DNA of 64,000 nt from Acinetobacter equi (GCF_001307195.1 NZ_CP012808.1:2790001-2854000), one strand, 5' to 3'. Positions 36,792-46,919 are shown, numbered from the stretch's first letter. Numbers and translations: made by a program. Notes: generated by a model from the sequence alone, not told the origin.

Positions 36792-39071
36792 ATGGACGAG
36801 CAATCATTAAAACAGCAAGCACTGTATTATCATGAGTTCCCAACACCAGGAAAAATCAGTGTTACACCAAGTAAACAACTGAGCAACCAACGTGACTTAG
36901 CTCTTGCATATTCTCCTGGTGTTGCTGCACCATGTTTAGAAATTGAAAAAGATCCATCAAAAGCTGCTCTTTATACAGCACGTGGCAATCTTGTAGCGGT
37001 TGTAAGTAACGGTACAGCAGTTTTAGGTCTGGGTAATATTGGACCATTAGCATCCAAACCTGTAATGGAAGGTAAAGGTGTTTTATTTAAAAAATTTGCT
37101 GGCGTAGATGTTTTTGACATTGAAATTGCTGAAAATGATCCAGATAAAATTGTCGATATTGTTGCTGCGTTAGAACCAACATTTGGCGGTATTAACTTAG
37201 AAGATATTAAAGCTCCTGAATGTTTCTATATTGAAAAGAAACTTCGTGAGCGCATGAATATTCCTGTATTCCACGATGATCAACACGGTACATCTATCAT
37301 TGTAGGTTCTGCATTATTAAATGCATTACAACTCAATGGTAAAAAAATTGAAGATATTAAAATCATCGCTTCAGGTGCTGGCGCAGCTGCACTTTCTTGC
37401 TTAGATTTATTATGTGCACTAGGCGCTAAAAAAGAAAATATCACTGTTGCTGACTCACGTGGTTTAATCACAACTAAACGTGAAGGCTTAGATGATTCTA
37501 AAAAACGCTACATGCAAGATATTGATGCAACACAATTAACTGATGTAATTGCTGGCGCTGATATGTTCTTAGGTCTATCTGCACCTGGTATTTTAACCAA
37601 AGACATGGTTAAACAAATGGCGAAAGATCCAATTGTTTTCGCACTTGCAAACCCAGATCCAGAAATTTTGCCAGAACATGCACATGAAGTTCGTGATGAT
37701 GTCATCATGGCAACAGGTCGTTCAGATTATCCAAACCAAGTAAACAACGCACTTTGCTTCCCATACATCTTCCGTGGTGCACTTGATGTCGGTGCAACAA
37801 CCATTAATGAAGAAATGAAAATTGCATGCGTACATGCAATTGCACGTATGGCACACATCGAAGCTGATGCGGCATCTTATGGTGAAAAATCTGCTTCATT
37901 TGGTCGCGATTACCTAATCCCACGTCCATTAGATCAACGCTTAATTCTTGAAATTGCACCTGCAATTGCTCAAGCTGCAATGGATTCTGGTGTAGCAACA
38001 CGTCCAATCGAAGATTTTTCTGCGTATCGTCAACGTTTATCAGAGTTCGTTTATAACTCTGCTTTCATGATGAAACCAATTTTTGCTCAAGCAAAAACAG
38101 ATCCTAAACGTATTGCATATGCTGAAGGTGAAGATTTACGTGTTCTACGTGCAGTTCAAATTGCAGTAGATGAAGGTTTAGCTAAACCAATTCTTGTTGG
38201 TCGTACAGCAGTTATCGAAGCAAATATCAAAAAATTAGGTTTACGTCTTGTTGATGGTGAAAATATCACAATCGTAGATCAAGAAAATAATCCTAATTAC
38301 CAAAAATTTGCGGATGATTACTACAACATCATGCAACGTAAAGGCGTAACACCTGAGTACGCTCAACGTGAAGCACGTCGTCGTTCTACGCTCATTGCAT
38401 CTATGTTGGTAAAACACGGTTTAGCTGATGGCATGCTGTGTGGAACATATTCAAGCTACGATATTCACTTAGACTTCGTAAGTAAAATTATTGGTAAGCA
38501 AGAAGGTCATAATACATTCTTTACTTTGAATGCATTAATGCTTGAAGACCGTAATTTATTTATTGCTGATACTTACGTAAATACAAATCCGACTGCAGAG
38601 CAACTTGCTGAAATGACAATTTTAGCAGCTGAAGAAGTACGTCGTTTTGGTATTACGCCACGTATTGCCTTACTTTCACATTCTAGCTATGGTTCAGATC
38701 AAAATGATCCTAGCGCTCAAAAAATGCGTAAAGTATTTGAAATTTTAAGTGAAACAGCTCCTGAATTGGAAGTTGATGGTGAGATGCATGGTGATGCAGC
38801 ACTTGACGAAAATATTCGTCACTTCGCTTTCCCTAACTCACGCTTCAAAGGTTCTGCAAACTTACTTATTATGCCAAACCTTGATGCCGCAAACATTTCA
38901 TTCAATCTATTAAAATCAACCTCTGGTAACAATGTTACGATTGGACCAATTTTATTAGGTGCAGCAAAACCAGTACACATTTTGACACCAACGGCAACTA
39001 CACGTCGTTTAGTCAATATGACAGCACTTACAGTTGCAGAAATTCAAGAATATGAGAGAAATGCTCTATAA
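36792..39071 (+). CDS. maeB: NADP-dependent malic enzyme (MaeB type)
   Basis: A 759-residue two-domain malic enzyme from the ATG at 36792 ([17 protein letters not shown]), with AAGAGA upstream; longer in-frame starts would add an unlikely leader. Residues 1-430 form the malic enzyme with [42 protein letters not shown] (metal ligands) and the NADP site [17 protein letters not shown]. Residues 430-759 are a phosphotransacetylase-like domain ([34 protein letters not shown]), usually regulatory. It decarboxylates malate to pyruvate, yielding NADPH. Confidence 0.96.
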   Translation: MDEQSLKQQALYYHEFPTPGKISVTPSKQLSNQRDLALAYSPGVAAPCLEIEKDPSKAALYTARGNLVAVVSNGTAVLGLGNIGPLASKPVMEGKGVLFKKFAGVDVFDIEIAENDPDKIVDIVAALEPTFGGINLEDIKAPECFYIEKKLRERMNIPVFHDDQHGTSIIVGSALLNALQLNGKKIEDIKIIASGAGAAALSCLDLLCALGAKKENITVADSRGLITTKREGLDDSKKRYMQDIDATQLTDVIAGADMFLGLSAPGILTKDMVKQMAKDPIVFALANPDPEILPEHAHEVRDDVIMATGRSDYPNQVNNALCFPYIFRGALDVGATTINEEMKIACVHAIARMAHIEADAASYGEKSASFGRDYLIPRPLDQRLILEIAPAIAQAAMDSGVATRPIEDFSAYRQRLSEFVYNSAFMMKPIFAQAKTDPKRIAYAEGEDLRVLRAVQIAVDEGLAKPILVGRTAVIEANIKKLGLRLVDGENITIVDQENNPNYQKFADDYYNIMQRKGVTPEYAQREARRRSTLIASMLVKHGLADGMLCGTYSSYDIHLDFVSKIIGKQEGHNTFFTLNALMLEDRNLFIADTYVNTNPTAEQLAEMTILAAEEVRRFGITPRIALLSHSSYGSDQNDPSAQKMRKVFEILSETAPELEVDGEMHGDAALDENIRHFAFPNSRFKGSANLLIMPNLDAANISFNLLKSTSGNNVTIGPILLGAAKPVHILTPTATTRRLVNMTALTVAEIQEYERNAL

Positions 39072-39103
39072 CTGAGCACTTTCTCAACGTTTTGATACTT
39101 GAG

Positions 39104-39150
39104 AAAACCTCTATTCTGTAGCATGATGCTTACAAGAATAGAGGTTTTTT
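39104..39150 (+). terminator. maeB terminator overlapping the cca ribosome-binding site
   Basis: Fourteen-bp stem AAAACCTCTATTCT / AGAATAGAGGTTTT, continued inward by GTA/TAC and GCAT/ATGC pairs, then a T tract. The right arm contains GAGG, 7 nt before the cca start codon at 39152, so the same bases serve as terminator stem and Shine-Dalgarno. Confidence 0.85.
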
Positions 39151-39151
39151 C

Positions 39152-40384
39152 ATGCAAGTTTATTTAGTAGGCGGTGCTGTTCGAGATCATTTACTCGGTT
39201 ATCCCTATCACGAAAAAGATTATGTTGTTGTCGGCGCGACGCCAGATCAACTTTTATCCCTAGGTTATCAACCTGTAGGGAAAGATTTTCCTGTTTTTCT
39301 ACATCCTGAAACAAAAGATGAATACGCTTTAGCACGCACAGAGCGTAAATCAGGTCAGGGATATCACGGCTTTGAATTTTATACAGATCCTAGTGTTTCT
39401 CTTGAAGATGATTTAATTCGACGAGATCTCACTATTAATGCTATTGCAATGGATGAAGAAGGCAATATTTATGACCCCTATTTGGGTCAACAAGATCTTG
39501 AAAATAAAATTCTTCGTCACGTATCAGATGCATTCGTAGAAGATCCTTTACGTGTATTACGGATTGCGCGTTTTGCTGCACGTTATAAATCTTTAGGATT
39601 TACGGTTGCACCAGAAACATTAGAACTCATGCAACAATTAACACAATCTGGTGAATTAGATGCATTAACACCTGAACGTGTCTGGAAAGAAACATCTCGT
39701 GCACTAATGGAAAATCATGCTGATGAATATTTTCAAGTTCTACGAAATTGTGGTGCTTTAAAAGTTCTATTTCCAGAAATTGATGCATTATTTGGCATTC
39801 CACAGCGTCCTGAATATCATCCTGAAATAGATTGTGGTATTCATACCATGATGTCCGTACAACAAGCGTGCTTAGCAAATTATAGTCTTGATGTACGTTT
39901 TGCTGTACTTGTACATGATCTAGGTAAAGCATTAACACCTAAAGATCAATTGCCACGTCATATCATGCATGAAGAGCGAGGCATTCAGTTAGTTAACAAT
40001 ATTTGTGATCGCTTAAAAGTACCAACATCACTTAAACAACTGTCTTTAGCCGTATGCAAAGAACATTTAAAGTGTCATCAAGCTCTTCAATTAAAAGCTG
40101 GAACAATTTGGAGATTATTACAACGCTTAGATGTTCTTAGACGTCCAGAACGTGTCCAAGCCTTCGTTCAAGCATGTGAATGTGATTCAAGAGGTCGGTT
40201 AGGATTAGAAAATCGAGAATATCCTCAAGCACAATTTATTTTAGAAGCGATGAATATTGTTCGAAATATTAAAGCCCAAGATTTGCCTTCAGATATAAAA
40301 GGACCTGAAATTGGGGAGATGCTGATTAAAAAGCGAATTGAGGCACTAATGGAATTTAAGCAAAAATATCAGACTCATTCGTAA
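39152..40384 (+). CDS. cca: Multifunctional CCA-adding tRNA nucleotidyltransferase
   Basis: A 410-residue class II CCA-adding enzyme with an HD domain. The N terminus MQVYLVGGAVRDHLLGYP is canonical, fixing the start. RRDLTINAIAMD is the second nucleotidyltransferase motif, and LRVLRIARFAARY the basic binding motif. The HD-type motif is AVLVHDLGKA near residue 250, giving phosphodiesterase/phosphatase activities in E. coli. The start codon follows the T tract of the maeB terminator by one base, so expression may depend on read-through or an overlapping promoter. Confidence 0.95.
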   Translation: MQVYLVGGAVRDHLLGYPYHEKDYVVVGATPDQLLSLGYQPVGKDFPVFLHPETKDEYALARTERKSGQGYHGFEFYTDPSVSLEDDLIRRDLTINAIAMDEEGNIYDPYLGQQDLENKILRHVSDAFVEDPLRVLRIARFAARYKSLGFTVAPETLELMQQLTQSGELDALTPERVWKETSRALMENHADEYFQVLRNCGALKVLFPEIDALFGIPQRPEYHPEIDCGIHTMMSVQQACLANYSLDVRFAVLVHDLGKALTPKDQLPRHIMHEERGIQLVNNICDRLKVPTSLKQLSLAVCKEHLKCHQALQLKAGTIWRLLQRLDVLRRPERVQAFVQACECDSRGRLGLENREYPQAQFILEAMNIVRNIKAQDLPSDIKGPEIGEMLIKKRIEALMEFKQKYQTHS

Positions 40385-40410
40385 AAACTTTCATAAACAT
40401 GTTAAAAAAT

Positions 40411-40441
40411 AAAAGGTAAACATTAATTTTGTTTACCTTTT
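40411..40441 (+). terminator. Terminator after cca
   Basis: Eleven-bp perfect stem AAAAGGTAAAC / GTTTACCTTTT with a 9-nt loop; T- and A-rich flanks make it usable on both strands, between convergent genes. Confidence 0.85.
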
Positions 40442-40480
40442 ATTTGTCTTTTGATATCCATATACAGCATCATAAATTAA

Positions 40481-40603
40481 CTATCCCATTAATTTATTAT
40501 GCTGTGCATTTTCAAATTGACGCTGTTTTTCATATTGCACAGGATTATATGAACAAGCACTAACTAAAGTTGCAAGTAAAACGATTACAATAAATTTACT
40601 CAT
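40481..40603 (-). CDS. Small lipoprotein, 40 residues
   Basis: A 40-residue reading frame: MSKFIVIVLLATLVSAC, then about 23 polar residues ending in KLMG. The first 17 residues are a textbook type II signal peptide with lipobox LVSAC, leaving a 24-residue lipid-anchored peptide rich in Gln, Asn and Tyr. A Shine-Dalgarno AGAGGA lies upstream of the ATG. It is bounded by the cca terminator and the copper ATPase gene. It resembles entericidin-like or other short Moraxellaceae lipoproteins in size only; the function is unknown. Confidence 0.75.
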   Translation of the reverse strand: MSKFIVIVLLATLVSACSYNPVQYEKQRQFENAQHNKLMG

Positions 40604-40801
40604 CACACAATTTCCTCTTTATTCAAATCACTAAACAGATGCAATATGCTCTGCTTTGTTTGTGTGATAAATATACTAAAGTCTTATGGATTTAAGAAAC
40701 CGTTAAATTTAATTTAATTAATCTGATTTTTAGATTGTAGAGTTTAAAATGCACTCTAAAATCTAAATTTTAGAAGTGCATTTTATTTAATGATTTATCT
40801 G

Positions 40802-43528
40802 TTATTTAGATTTTTGCAACCTCAGAGCATTTAAAACAACAGACAACGAACTTAAAGACATTGCAACAGCAGCAATCATTGGCGTAAGCAACCAACCTGT
40901 GAGCGGATAAAAAATACCTGCTGCTAATGGAACACCTAATCCATTATAAACAAAAGAAAAAGCTAAGTTTTGTTTCATATTTCTAACACCTAAACGTGCC
41001 ATATGAATTGCCTGATCGACACCACGAATATCGCCTTTAACTAATGTTACTTGTGCTGTTTGTTTTGCAATATCTGTCCCCGTACCCATTGCAATACCCA
41101 CATTTGCCTGAGCCAATGCAGGTGCATCATTAATTCCATCTCCCGCCATAACTACAATTTTTGATTGCGATTGATATTTTTTCACTAATTCTAATTTATC
41201 TTGTGGCGTACAATTTCCATAAAAATGAGATATTCCTAGCTGTGCAGCAACAAATTTTGCATTCTGCTCATGATCACCTGTTGCCATAACAACATCAATT
41301 CCTGCATGTATTAATTGCTGAATCGCTTGTTGAGCATCTGCTTTAATTGCATCATAAATGGAAATATAAGCCAATACTTCAGTGGATGTTGCTAAAAAGC
41401 TAATTACCTCCCCACGCTGGCGTAAAAGATCTAATTCATTATTCAAATTTTCATCAATCGCTATTCCTAATAATTCGATGAGTTTCTGACTACCCACAAA
41501 AATCTTAATATCATCAATATCACCACTTACACCAAAACCTGAGACATCTTCAAAATTTTCAACATGGACATAATTTTGACTTGATACTAACTGAGATAAT
41601 GTTTGTGCAATTGGATGTGTTGAAAATTGTTCAATAGATGCAATCCATGTTTCCACTTGTTTTTGATCTAAGGCAGGCACGAGTAACCGAATCTCTTTTA
41701 AACTTGGTTTACCTTCTGTAAGCGTACCTGTTTTATCAATAATTAAAGTATCCACTTTACTGAGTGCTTCAATTGCTTCAGCATCTTTAAATAAGATTCC
41801 TTGTTGTGCCGCTCTTCCTGTAGTTGCCATTACAGACATTGGCGTTGCTAAACCTAAAGCACATGGACAAGCAATAATTAATACAGCAACTGCACACATT
41901 AATGCCAAATCAAATTGAGCTTGACCAAACATCATCCATATAACAAATGTAGCAATACTGATTAAAAGTACAATAACTACAAAATATTTAGCCACGACAT
42001 CTGCTAATCTTTGTAATGGTGCTTTTGAACGTTGTGCTTCAGCAACTGTTTGAATCATTTTTGCAAGTGTTGTATTGGCACCGATAGCTGTCGCTTTTAT
42101 ACGTAAACTACCTTGTTGATTAATCGTTCCACCAATCACTTGATCTCCTATTTCCTTTTTCACAGGAATAGGTTCTCCTGTCATCATGGCTTCATCAATA
42201 TAAGATTTACCATCAACAACAACACCATCTAAAGGAACTTGCTCACCCGATGCAATTTGTAAAATATCACCCTGCTTAACCATTGAGATATCAACTTCTA
42301 GTAGCTGATCATCTTGCACAAGTGTTGCTGTATTGGCTTGCAATCGGAGTAAAGACTTTAATGAATCTGCTGTTTTAGCTCGAGCTTTTAACTCCATAAT
42401 TTGCCCAAGCAAACTCAAAGACACAATCATACATGCAGCTTCAAAATATACAGCTACACCGTGACCTGTTTTTGCCTCTATTGGGATTAAAGAAGGGAAA
42501 ATTGTTGCAACTAAACTATAAAAAAATGCAGCAATGACCCCAACACCAATAAGACTCCACATATTTAAATTACGTGTTTTATATGAACTCAAACAGCGTT
42601 CTAGAATCGGCTTTCCTGCCCATAAGACAACAGGAAGCGATAATATTAACTCAATCCATGGTTGTATATGCTGCGGAATAAAAGCATGTAAATGCGAACC
42701 CATTGCCAATACAAAAACCAATAATGAAAATGGTAATGTTTTCCAAAATCTATGACTGAAATCGACCAATTCAGGGTTTGGACCATCATCTAATGTCGGT
42801 TGCATCGGCTCTAAGGCCATACCACAAATTGGGCATGTACCAGGTCCTTTCTGTACAATTTCAGGATCCATTGGACAGGTATAATCCATATCTGCTGCAC
42901 CTTCAGGAACAGTCCGCTCATCAAATGGAATTAAATAGGTTTCAGGGTCTACTTTAAACTTATCTAAACAAGAAGGATTACAAAAATAATAAGTCTTTTC
43001 CTGATAATCTGTTTTCAAGTCAGTTGTAACCGCAACAGACATCCCACAAACAGGATCAATTTCTGTTGCGTCATTAGAATGTACATTTGATTTATGCCCA
43101 CCACAGCATCCTGATTTTTTCTCAGAACTTTCTATTATTTTTTCTTCTTTATTTTGTGAACAACAACTCGATGTTTTGTTTTCTTTTTCAATATCCTGTT
43201 TGTTTGAATTTCCACAGCAAGATGATTGCTCAGTTACAATCTGAACATCAATATTCTGTTCGTCTTTCTTTTTTGAAGCACATCCACAACTACTTTTTAC
43301 TGGCTTTGTAACAGTCTCTTCTCTTTTCTGATCTATCGTATATTGCTCAGGATTTTGAGCAAACTTTTCCTTACATCCTGTACAACAGAATAAAAAACGT
43401 TTGTCATTAAAATCAAAATAATGTTTTGACTCTTCAGAAACAGTCATACCACAAATAAGATCAATTCTAACGAATTCTAATGGAGCAGACTTACCTGAAC
43501 AACACGAAGATTTTTTATCTGACATCAT
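40802..43528 (-). CDS. copA: Copper-exporting P1B-type ATPase with a Cys-rich YHS N terminus
   Basis: About 908 residues from the ATG at 43528 (MMSDKKSSCCSGK). There is no classical HMA domain. The N terminus has two YHS-type domains (LICGMTVSEE... and DPVCGMSVAV...) separated by a Lys/Glu/Ser linker with repeated SCC/CGC/GCC motifs, then a heavy-metal-binding domain (YTCPMDPEIVQKGPGTCPICGM). The pump core shows GEPIPV, CPCALGLATP in TM6, DKTGTLTEGKP (phosphorylated Asp), the HP motif STHPIAQ, and GDGINDAPAL. The C-terminal AMSSLSVVLNALRL is the P1B-1 Cu/Ag signature. It is divergent from a CueR-like regulator. Confidence 0.93.
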   Translation of the reverse strand: MMSDKKSSCCSGKSAPLEFVRIDLICGMTVSEESKHYFDFNDKRFLFCCTGCKEKFAQNPEQYTIDQKREETVTKPVKSSCGCASKKKDEQNIDVQIVTEQSSCCGNSNKQDIEKENKTSSCCSQNKEEKIIESSEKKSGCCGGHKSNVHSNDATEIDPVCGMSVAVTTDLKTDYQEKTYYFCNPSCLDKFKVDPETYLIPFDERTVPEGAADMDYTCPMDPEIVQKGPGTCPICGMALEPMQPTLDDGPNPELVDFSHRFWKTLPFSLLVFVLAMGSHLHAFIPQHIQPWIELILSLPVVLWAGKPILERCLSSYKTRNLNMWSLIGVGVIAAFFYSLVATIFPSLIPIEAKTGHGVAVYFEAACMIVSLSLLGQIMELKARAKTADSLKSLLRLQANTATLVQDDQLLEVDISMVKQGDILQIASGEQVPLDGVVVDGKSYIDEAMMTGEPIPVKKEIGDQVIGGTINQQGSLRIKATAIGANTTLAKMIQTVAEAQRSKAPLQRLADVVAKYFVVIVLLISIATFVIWMMFGQAQFDLALMCAVAVLIIACPCALGLATPMSVMATTGRAAQQGILFKDAEAIEALSKVDTLIIDKTGTLTEGKPSLKEIRLLVPALDQKQVETWIASIEQFSTHPIAQTLSQLVSSQNYVHVENFEDVSGFGVSGDIDDIKIFVGSQKLIELLGIAIDENLNNELDLLRQRGEVISFLATSTEVLAYISIYDAIKADAQQAIQQLIHAGIDVVMATGDHEQNAKFVAAQLGISHFYGNCTPQDKLELVKKYQSQSKIVVMAGDGINDAPALAQANVGIAMGTGTDIAKQTAQVTLVKGDIRGVDQAIHMARLGVRNMKQNLAFSFVYNGLGVPLAAGIFYPLTGWLLTPMIAAVAMSLSSLSVVLNALRLQKSK

Positions 43529-43569
43529 AAGATGCACTCTCATTTTTTTGCTTATACTAAGAGTAAAGT

Positions 43570-43585
43570 CTGTATCTAGGTACAG
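43570..43585. promoter_or_regulatory. MerR-family operator in the copA/cueR-like intergenic region
   Basis: The dyad CTGTATCTAGGTACAG lies between the divergent genes. On the minus strand a TTGACT -35 element directly precedes it, and a weak -10 (TTACTC or TACTCT) follows at 19-20 bp, the long spacer typical of MerR-activated promoters. Confidence 0.75.
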
Positions 43586-43609
43586 AGTCAAGTCTTTTAG
43601 GCGGACATT

Positions 43610-43987
43610 ATGTTTACAATTGGAAAACTCGCAAAACTTACCAACTCAAATGTTGAAACTATTCGCTATTATCAAAGAATAGGATTAATCAAAATTCCTC
43701 AACCCACTGGCAGCTACCGTTATTACACACAAGAAGATATAGAAACTATTCACTTTATTCAAAAAGCAAAAGATGCGGGATTACAACTCAGTGAAATTCA
43801 AGAATTACTCGCTTTAGATATCAATGATCGTGAAAAAGTTAGACAAGTGATCGAGCATCGCTTAGAACAAATTAATCTTAGACTGAAAGAACTTAGCTCA
43901 TTTAAGCAGCAACTCACATCTTGGTTAGATGAATGTAAAACATCTCCTCATAGCTGTTGCCCAATTCTTGAATCACTCAAAAAATGA
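43610..43987 (+). CDS. cueR: MerR-family copper-responsive regulator (CueR-like)
   Basis: A 125-residue MerR regulator. The N-terminal HTH is FTIGKLAKLTNSNVETIRYYQRIGLI, followed by PSGSYRYY-like wing residues and a dimerisation helix (DREKVRQVIEHRLEQI). The C-terminal metal loop is CKTSPHSCCPILESL. The first Cys and the Cys before Pro-Ile are separated by seven residues, as in CueR (C112/C120). The extra adjacent Cys is unusual. No Cys is present at the position that marks divalent-ion sensors, so Cu(I)/Ag(I) is inferred. It is transcribed away from copA across a MerR-type promoter. Confidence 0.85.
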   Translation: MFTIGKLAKLTNSNVETIRYYQRIGLIKIPQPTGSYRYYTQEDIETIHFIQKAKDAGLQLSEIQELLALDINDREKVRQVIEHRLEQINLRLKELSSFKQQLTSWLDECKTSPHSCCPILESLKK

Positions 43988-44018
43988 AATATCATCTAAA
44001 CTAAATATTACAGACAAT

Positions 44019-44048
44019 AAAAAAGAGCTTCATATGAAGCTCTTTTTT
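44019..44048 (+). terminator. Bidirectional terminator between the cueR-like gene and gap
   Basis: Perfect 13-bp stem AAAAAAGAGCTTC / GAAGCTCTTTTTT with an ATAT loop, between convergent genes. Confidence 0.95.
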
Positions 44049-44095
44049 CGAATAAAGAAATTATTTTAAATTTCCCATTCAACTTTTTAAATCAA

Positions 44096-45553
44096 TTATG
44101 CATTTATTTCAGCAGGAACTTTTGCATAACGTACGCCACCCATTTGTTCAGCAATACGTAAAACTTGGCAGCTATAACCTACTTCGTTGTCATACCAAAC
44201 ATATGCAGTTAAACGGTTACCAGAAGTGATTGTTGCTTGCGCATCAAATACCCCTGCAGTGCGTGAACCGATGAAATCAGAAGATACAACTTCAGTAGAG
44301 TTTGTATAACCAATTTGACCTTGAAGATTTGAATTAATCGAAATCTGACGAATGTATTCATTTACTTCATCACGATCAACTTCTTTATCTAAAGTAAGGT
44401 TCAAAATTGCAAGAGAAACGTTTGGTGTAGGAACACGTACAGAGTTACCAGTCAACTTACCTTTAAGTGCAGGAAGTGCTTTAGCAACAGCTTTAGCAGC
44501 ACCAGTTTCAGTAATAACCATGTTCAATGTTGCAGCACGGCCACGACGGTCAGCTTTATGATAGTTATCAATTAAGTTTTGGTCATTTGTAAATGAGTGA
44601 ACAGTTTCAACGTGACCATTGATTACTTTGTACTTATCATCAATTACTTTAAGTGTTGGTGTAATTGCGTTTGTTGTACAGCTTGCTGCAGAAATAATAG
44701 TGTCTTCATCAAGAATGTCTGCTTGGTTCACACCAAATACAACGTTCTTCATGTCACCTTTACCTGGAGCAGTTAAGATTACACGCGCAGCACCTGGGCA
44801 TTTAAGGTGTTGTGCAAGACCTTCTGCATCACGCCATTTACCAGTGTTATCAATTACAAGTGCATTGTTGATACCATAATCTGTGTAATCAACTTCAGAT
44901 GGATTAGAAGCATAGATCACTTTAATGAATTGACCATTTGCAATAATTGCTTCGTTTTCTTCATCTACAGAAATTGTACCTGAGAATGAACCATGAATAG
45001 AGTCACGACGTAATAATGACGCACGTTTTTCTAAATCGCCATCAGCTGTTTTACGTACAACAATTGCTTTTAAGCTTAAGCCACGACCTAAACCAGATTG
45101 ACCAATCATTAAACGAGCAAGGATACGACCAATACGACCAAAACCATAAAGAACAACATCTGTATTCTCTACTTCTTTAGCATTGCCTTTTAAAACTTCA
45201 ACAGCATTTGCAACAAATGCGTCAACATCACCGCCTTTTTCTTTAAACTCAACAGCGAGTTTACCTAAATCAACTTCACCAGTACCGATGTTATCAATTT
45301 TTGCTAAAGCTTCTAAAATTGGGTATGTATTTACGACAGAAAGCTCAACATCCATCATACGTGTACGGCGGTGTGCTTTAAGAATTTGAATTACAGAGCG
45401 GTTAATTAAAGAACGACCGTAAACTGCAGTCACAATGTTTTTTTCACGGTATAGTTTACCAATCAAAGCGATCATTTTTTCCGCAATTTCTTCACGGTTT
45501 TCCCAACGACCTTGGTGTTCCGCGTGTAGGGCGATAATAGTCTCTTTGCTCAC
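44096..45553 (-). CDS. gap: Glyceraldehyde-3-phosphate dehydrogenase, long form
   Basis: A 485-residue GAPDH with an N-terminal extension of about 125 residues (MSKETIIALHAEHQGRWENR...), as in the long Gap of Pseudomonas and Acinetobacter. The catalytic domain starts near NTDVVLYGFGRIGRILARLMI. The nucleophile is in SAASCTTNAITP, with the conserved His in HSFTNDQN, and the C-terminal WYDNEVGYSCQVLRI binds NAD. In Acinetobacter-type metabolism without a full EMP pathway, the enzyme works mainly in gluconeogenesis (family and genus knowledge). It is a single-gene unit before a strong terminator. Confidence 0.94.
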   Translation of the reverse strand: MSKETIIALHAEHQGRWENREEIAEKMIALIGKLYREKNIVTAVYGRSLINRSVIQILKAHRRTRMMDVELSVVNTYPILEALAKIDNIGTGEVDLGKLAVEFKEKGGDVDAFVANAVEVLKGNAKEVENTDVVLYGFGRIGRILARLMIGQSGLGRGLSLKAIVVRKTADGDLEKRASLLRRDSIHGSFSGTISVDEENEAIIANGQFIKVIYASNPSEVDYTDYGINNALVIDNTGKWRDAEGLAQHLKCPGAARVILTAPGKGDMKNVVFGVNQADILDEDTIISAASCTTNAITPTLKVIDDKYKVINGHVETVHSFTNDQNLIDNYHKADRRGRAATLNMVITETGAAKAVAKALPALKGKLTGNSVRVPTPNVSLAILNLTLDKEVDRDEVNEYIRQISINSNLQGQIGYTNSTEVVSSDFIGSRTAGVFDAQATITSGNRLTAYVWYDNEVGYSCQVLRIAEQMGGVRYAKVPAEINA

Positions 45554-45983
45554 AGATACGTCCTCTAATTAATAAATATCTAGGCATAAATTTTAAACCT
45601 GACAATTGTAATGGAATTGTCAGAAATAATGAATCAAAAGCTCAATATCGATGCATCTATTTTGCTATATATTCACTATAAAATCAGAAAATAGTTGTAA
45701 TTTTTTATTTTATCTTAACTTATCAAGTAATTATTTTAGAAAAATATCATAATTTATTTTTAAACTCATCAATAAATTTTAATATTTTTCAAATAAAATC
45801 ATGTGAATAGAAAAAAAATATGAGATTTTCATTAATTTTTAAATTATTTCATTAGTTATTTGAAACAATTGGTCAAAGAACATCTTATTTATTTGATCTG
45901 TAAAAAGTTTAGGTGAATAAATTAAAACATTAAATGAAATATCGATAAAATAGTATAAAAAGTGAATACATCCTATAAAGCAT
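45554..45983. other. AT-rich intergenic region upstream of gap
   Basis: About 430 bp, strongly AT-rich, holding the gap promoter and the 3' side of rarD. No coding frame, terminator or RNA motif is recognised. Confidence 0.5.
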
Positions 45984-46919
45984 TTATTTTCCTGTTAAGT
46001 CTTCATTTAATTTTTCTATATTTTTCTCCAAATATTTCTTCTTTCTCATTTCTTTTATAAGATGCAAAATACCTTCTACCACAAGCAATAAAACAGCACA
46101 CCAAATTGGAATATAAGTTAACCACTCATCTACACTCACTCTTTCCCCCATTACAATAGAAGCAAATGCAAGTAAAACAGGCTCAAGATAACTTAATAGA
46201 CCAAAAATAACGAATGGCAATAAACGGCTCGCAAGAATATAACTTCCTAAACCTAATGCACTTAAAAATCCCAAACCAATAATAGATAGAATTAAATAAG
46301 GAAAGGAAATAATCAGTTGAACACTATCGCTATATGTAAATGCTAAATAAAATGCAACTGGAAGTATTAAACACAAATCCCACCAAAAACCGCCTAAATG
46401 ATCAGTTTTATAAACACGGCGTAAAAAGAAATAAATTGGATATGCAACAGCAACATATACTGTTTCCCAAGCAATACTTCCTATACGCCAAATTTCATGC
46501 CCTACCCCCACTACGGCAAGCATAACTGCAAAAAATTGCCAGACTGAAAGCTTTTCTTTATAAAGAATACACCCCACCAGCACCATAACTAGTGGAAGTA
46601 AAAAATATCCTAGAGAAACTGCCAAACCTCGCCCATTCACAGGTCCCCATAAAAACAACCATAATTGCGTTGTACATAAAAATGAACTTATAAATAACCA
46701 AATTAAAATACTAGGTTGCTTTTGAATTCTTTGAAAAATTTGTTGAATATGTTTTAGATCACCTGACCACCACATAAATAATGTAAGTAGTGGTAAAGTC
46801 GATAACATACGCCAAGCAAAAATTTCTTCACTATCTAAAGGCTTTAAAAATTGGGTAAAAAAATACAGAACGCCAAAAATGATAGATGCCAAAACAGACA
46901 ATGCAACGCCCTTGTACAT
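45984..46919 (-). CDS. rarD: RarD-type EamA-family transporter
   Basis: A 311-residue protein with ten predicted transmembrane segments, in two EamA repeats. The start MYKGVALSVLASIIFGVLYFFTQFLKPL and the EIFAWRMLSTLPLL segment match RarD. Members are drug/metabolite-type exporters, mostly of unknown substrate. A charged C-terminal tail (KEMRKKKYLEKNIEKLNED) is cytoplasmic. Confidence 0.85.
   Translation of the reverse strand: MYKGVALSVLASIIFGVLYFFTQFLKPLDSEEIFAWRMLSTLPLLTLFMWWSGDLKHIQQIFQRIQKQPSILIWLFISSFLCTTQLWLFLWGPVNGRGLAVSLGYFLLPLVMVLVGCILYKEKLSVWQFFAVMLAVVGVGHEIWRIGSIAWETVYVAVAYPIYFFLRRVYKTDHLGGFWWDLCLILPVAFYLAFTYSDSVQLIISFPYLILSIIGLGFLSALGLGSYILASRLLPFVIFGLLSYLEPVLLAFASIVMGERVSVDEWLTYIPIWCAVLLLVVEGILHLIKEMRKKKYLEKNIEKLNEDLTGK

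Noticed and set aside
43561..43600. CTGTATCTAGGTACAG read as a LexA-like SOS box.
   Set aside because: The dyad lies between divergent MerR and copA genes with a TTGACT -35 and a long spacer, which fits a MerR-family operator; Acinetobacter also lacks LexA.
44352..45389. Plus-strand open frames opposite gap.
   Set aside because: They are antisense to a highly conserved GAPDH gene and show no independent coding signal.
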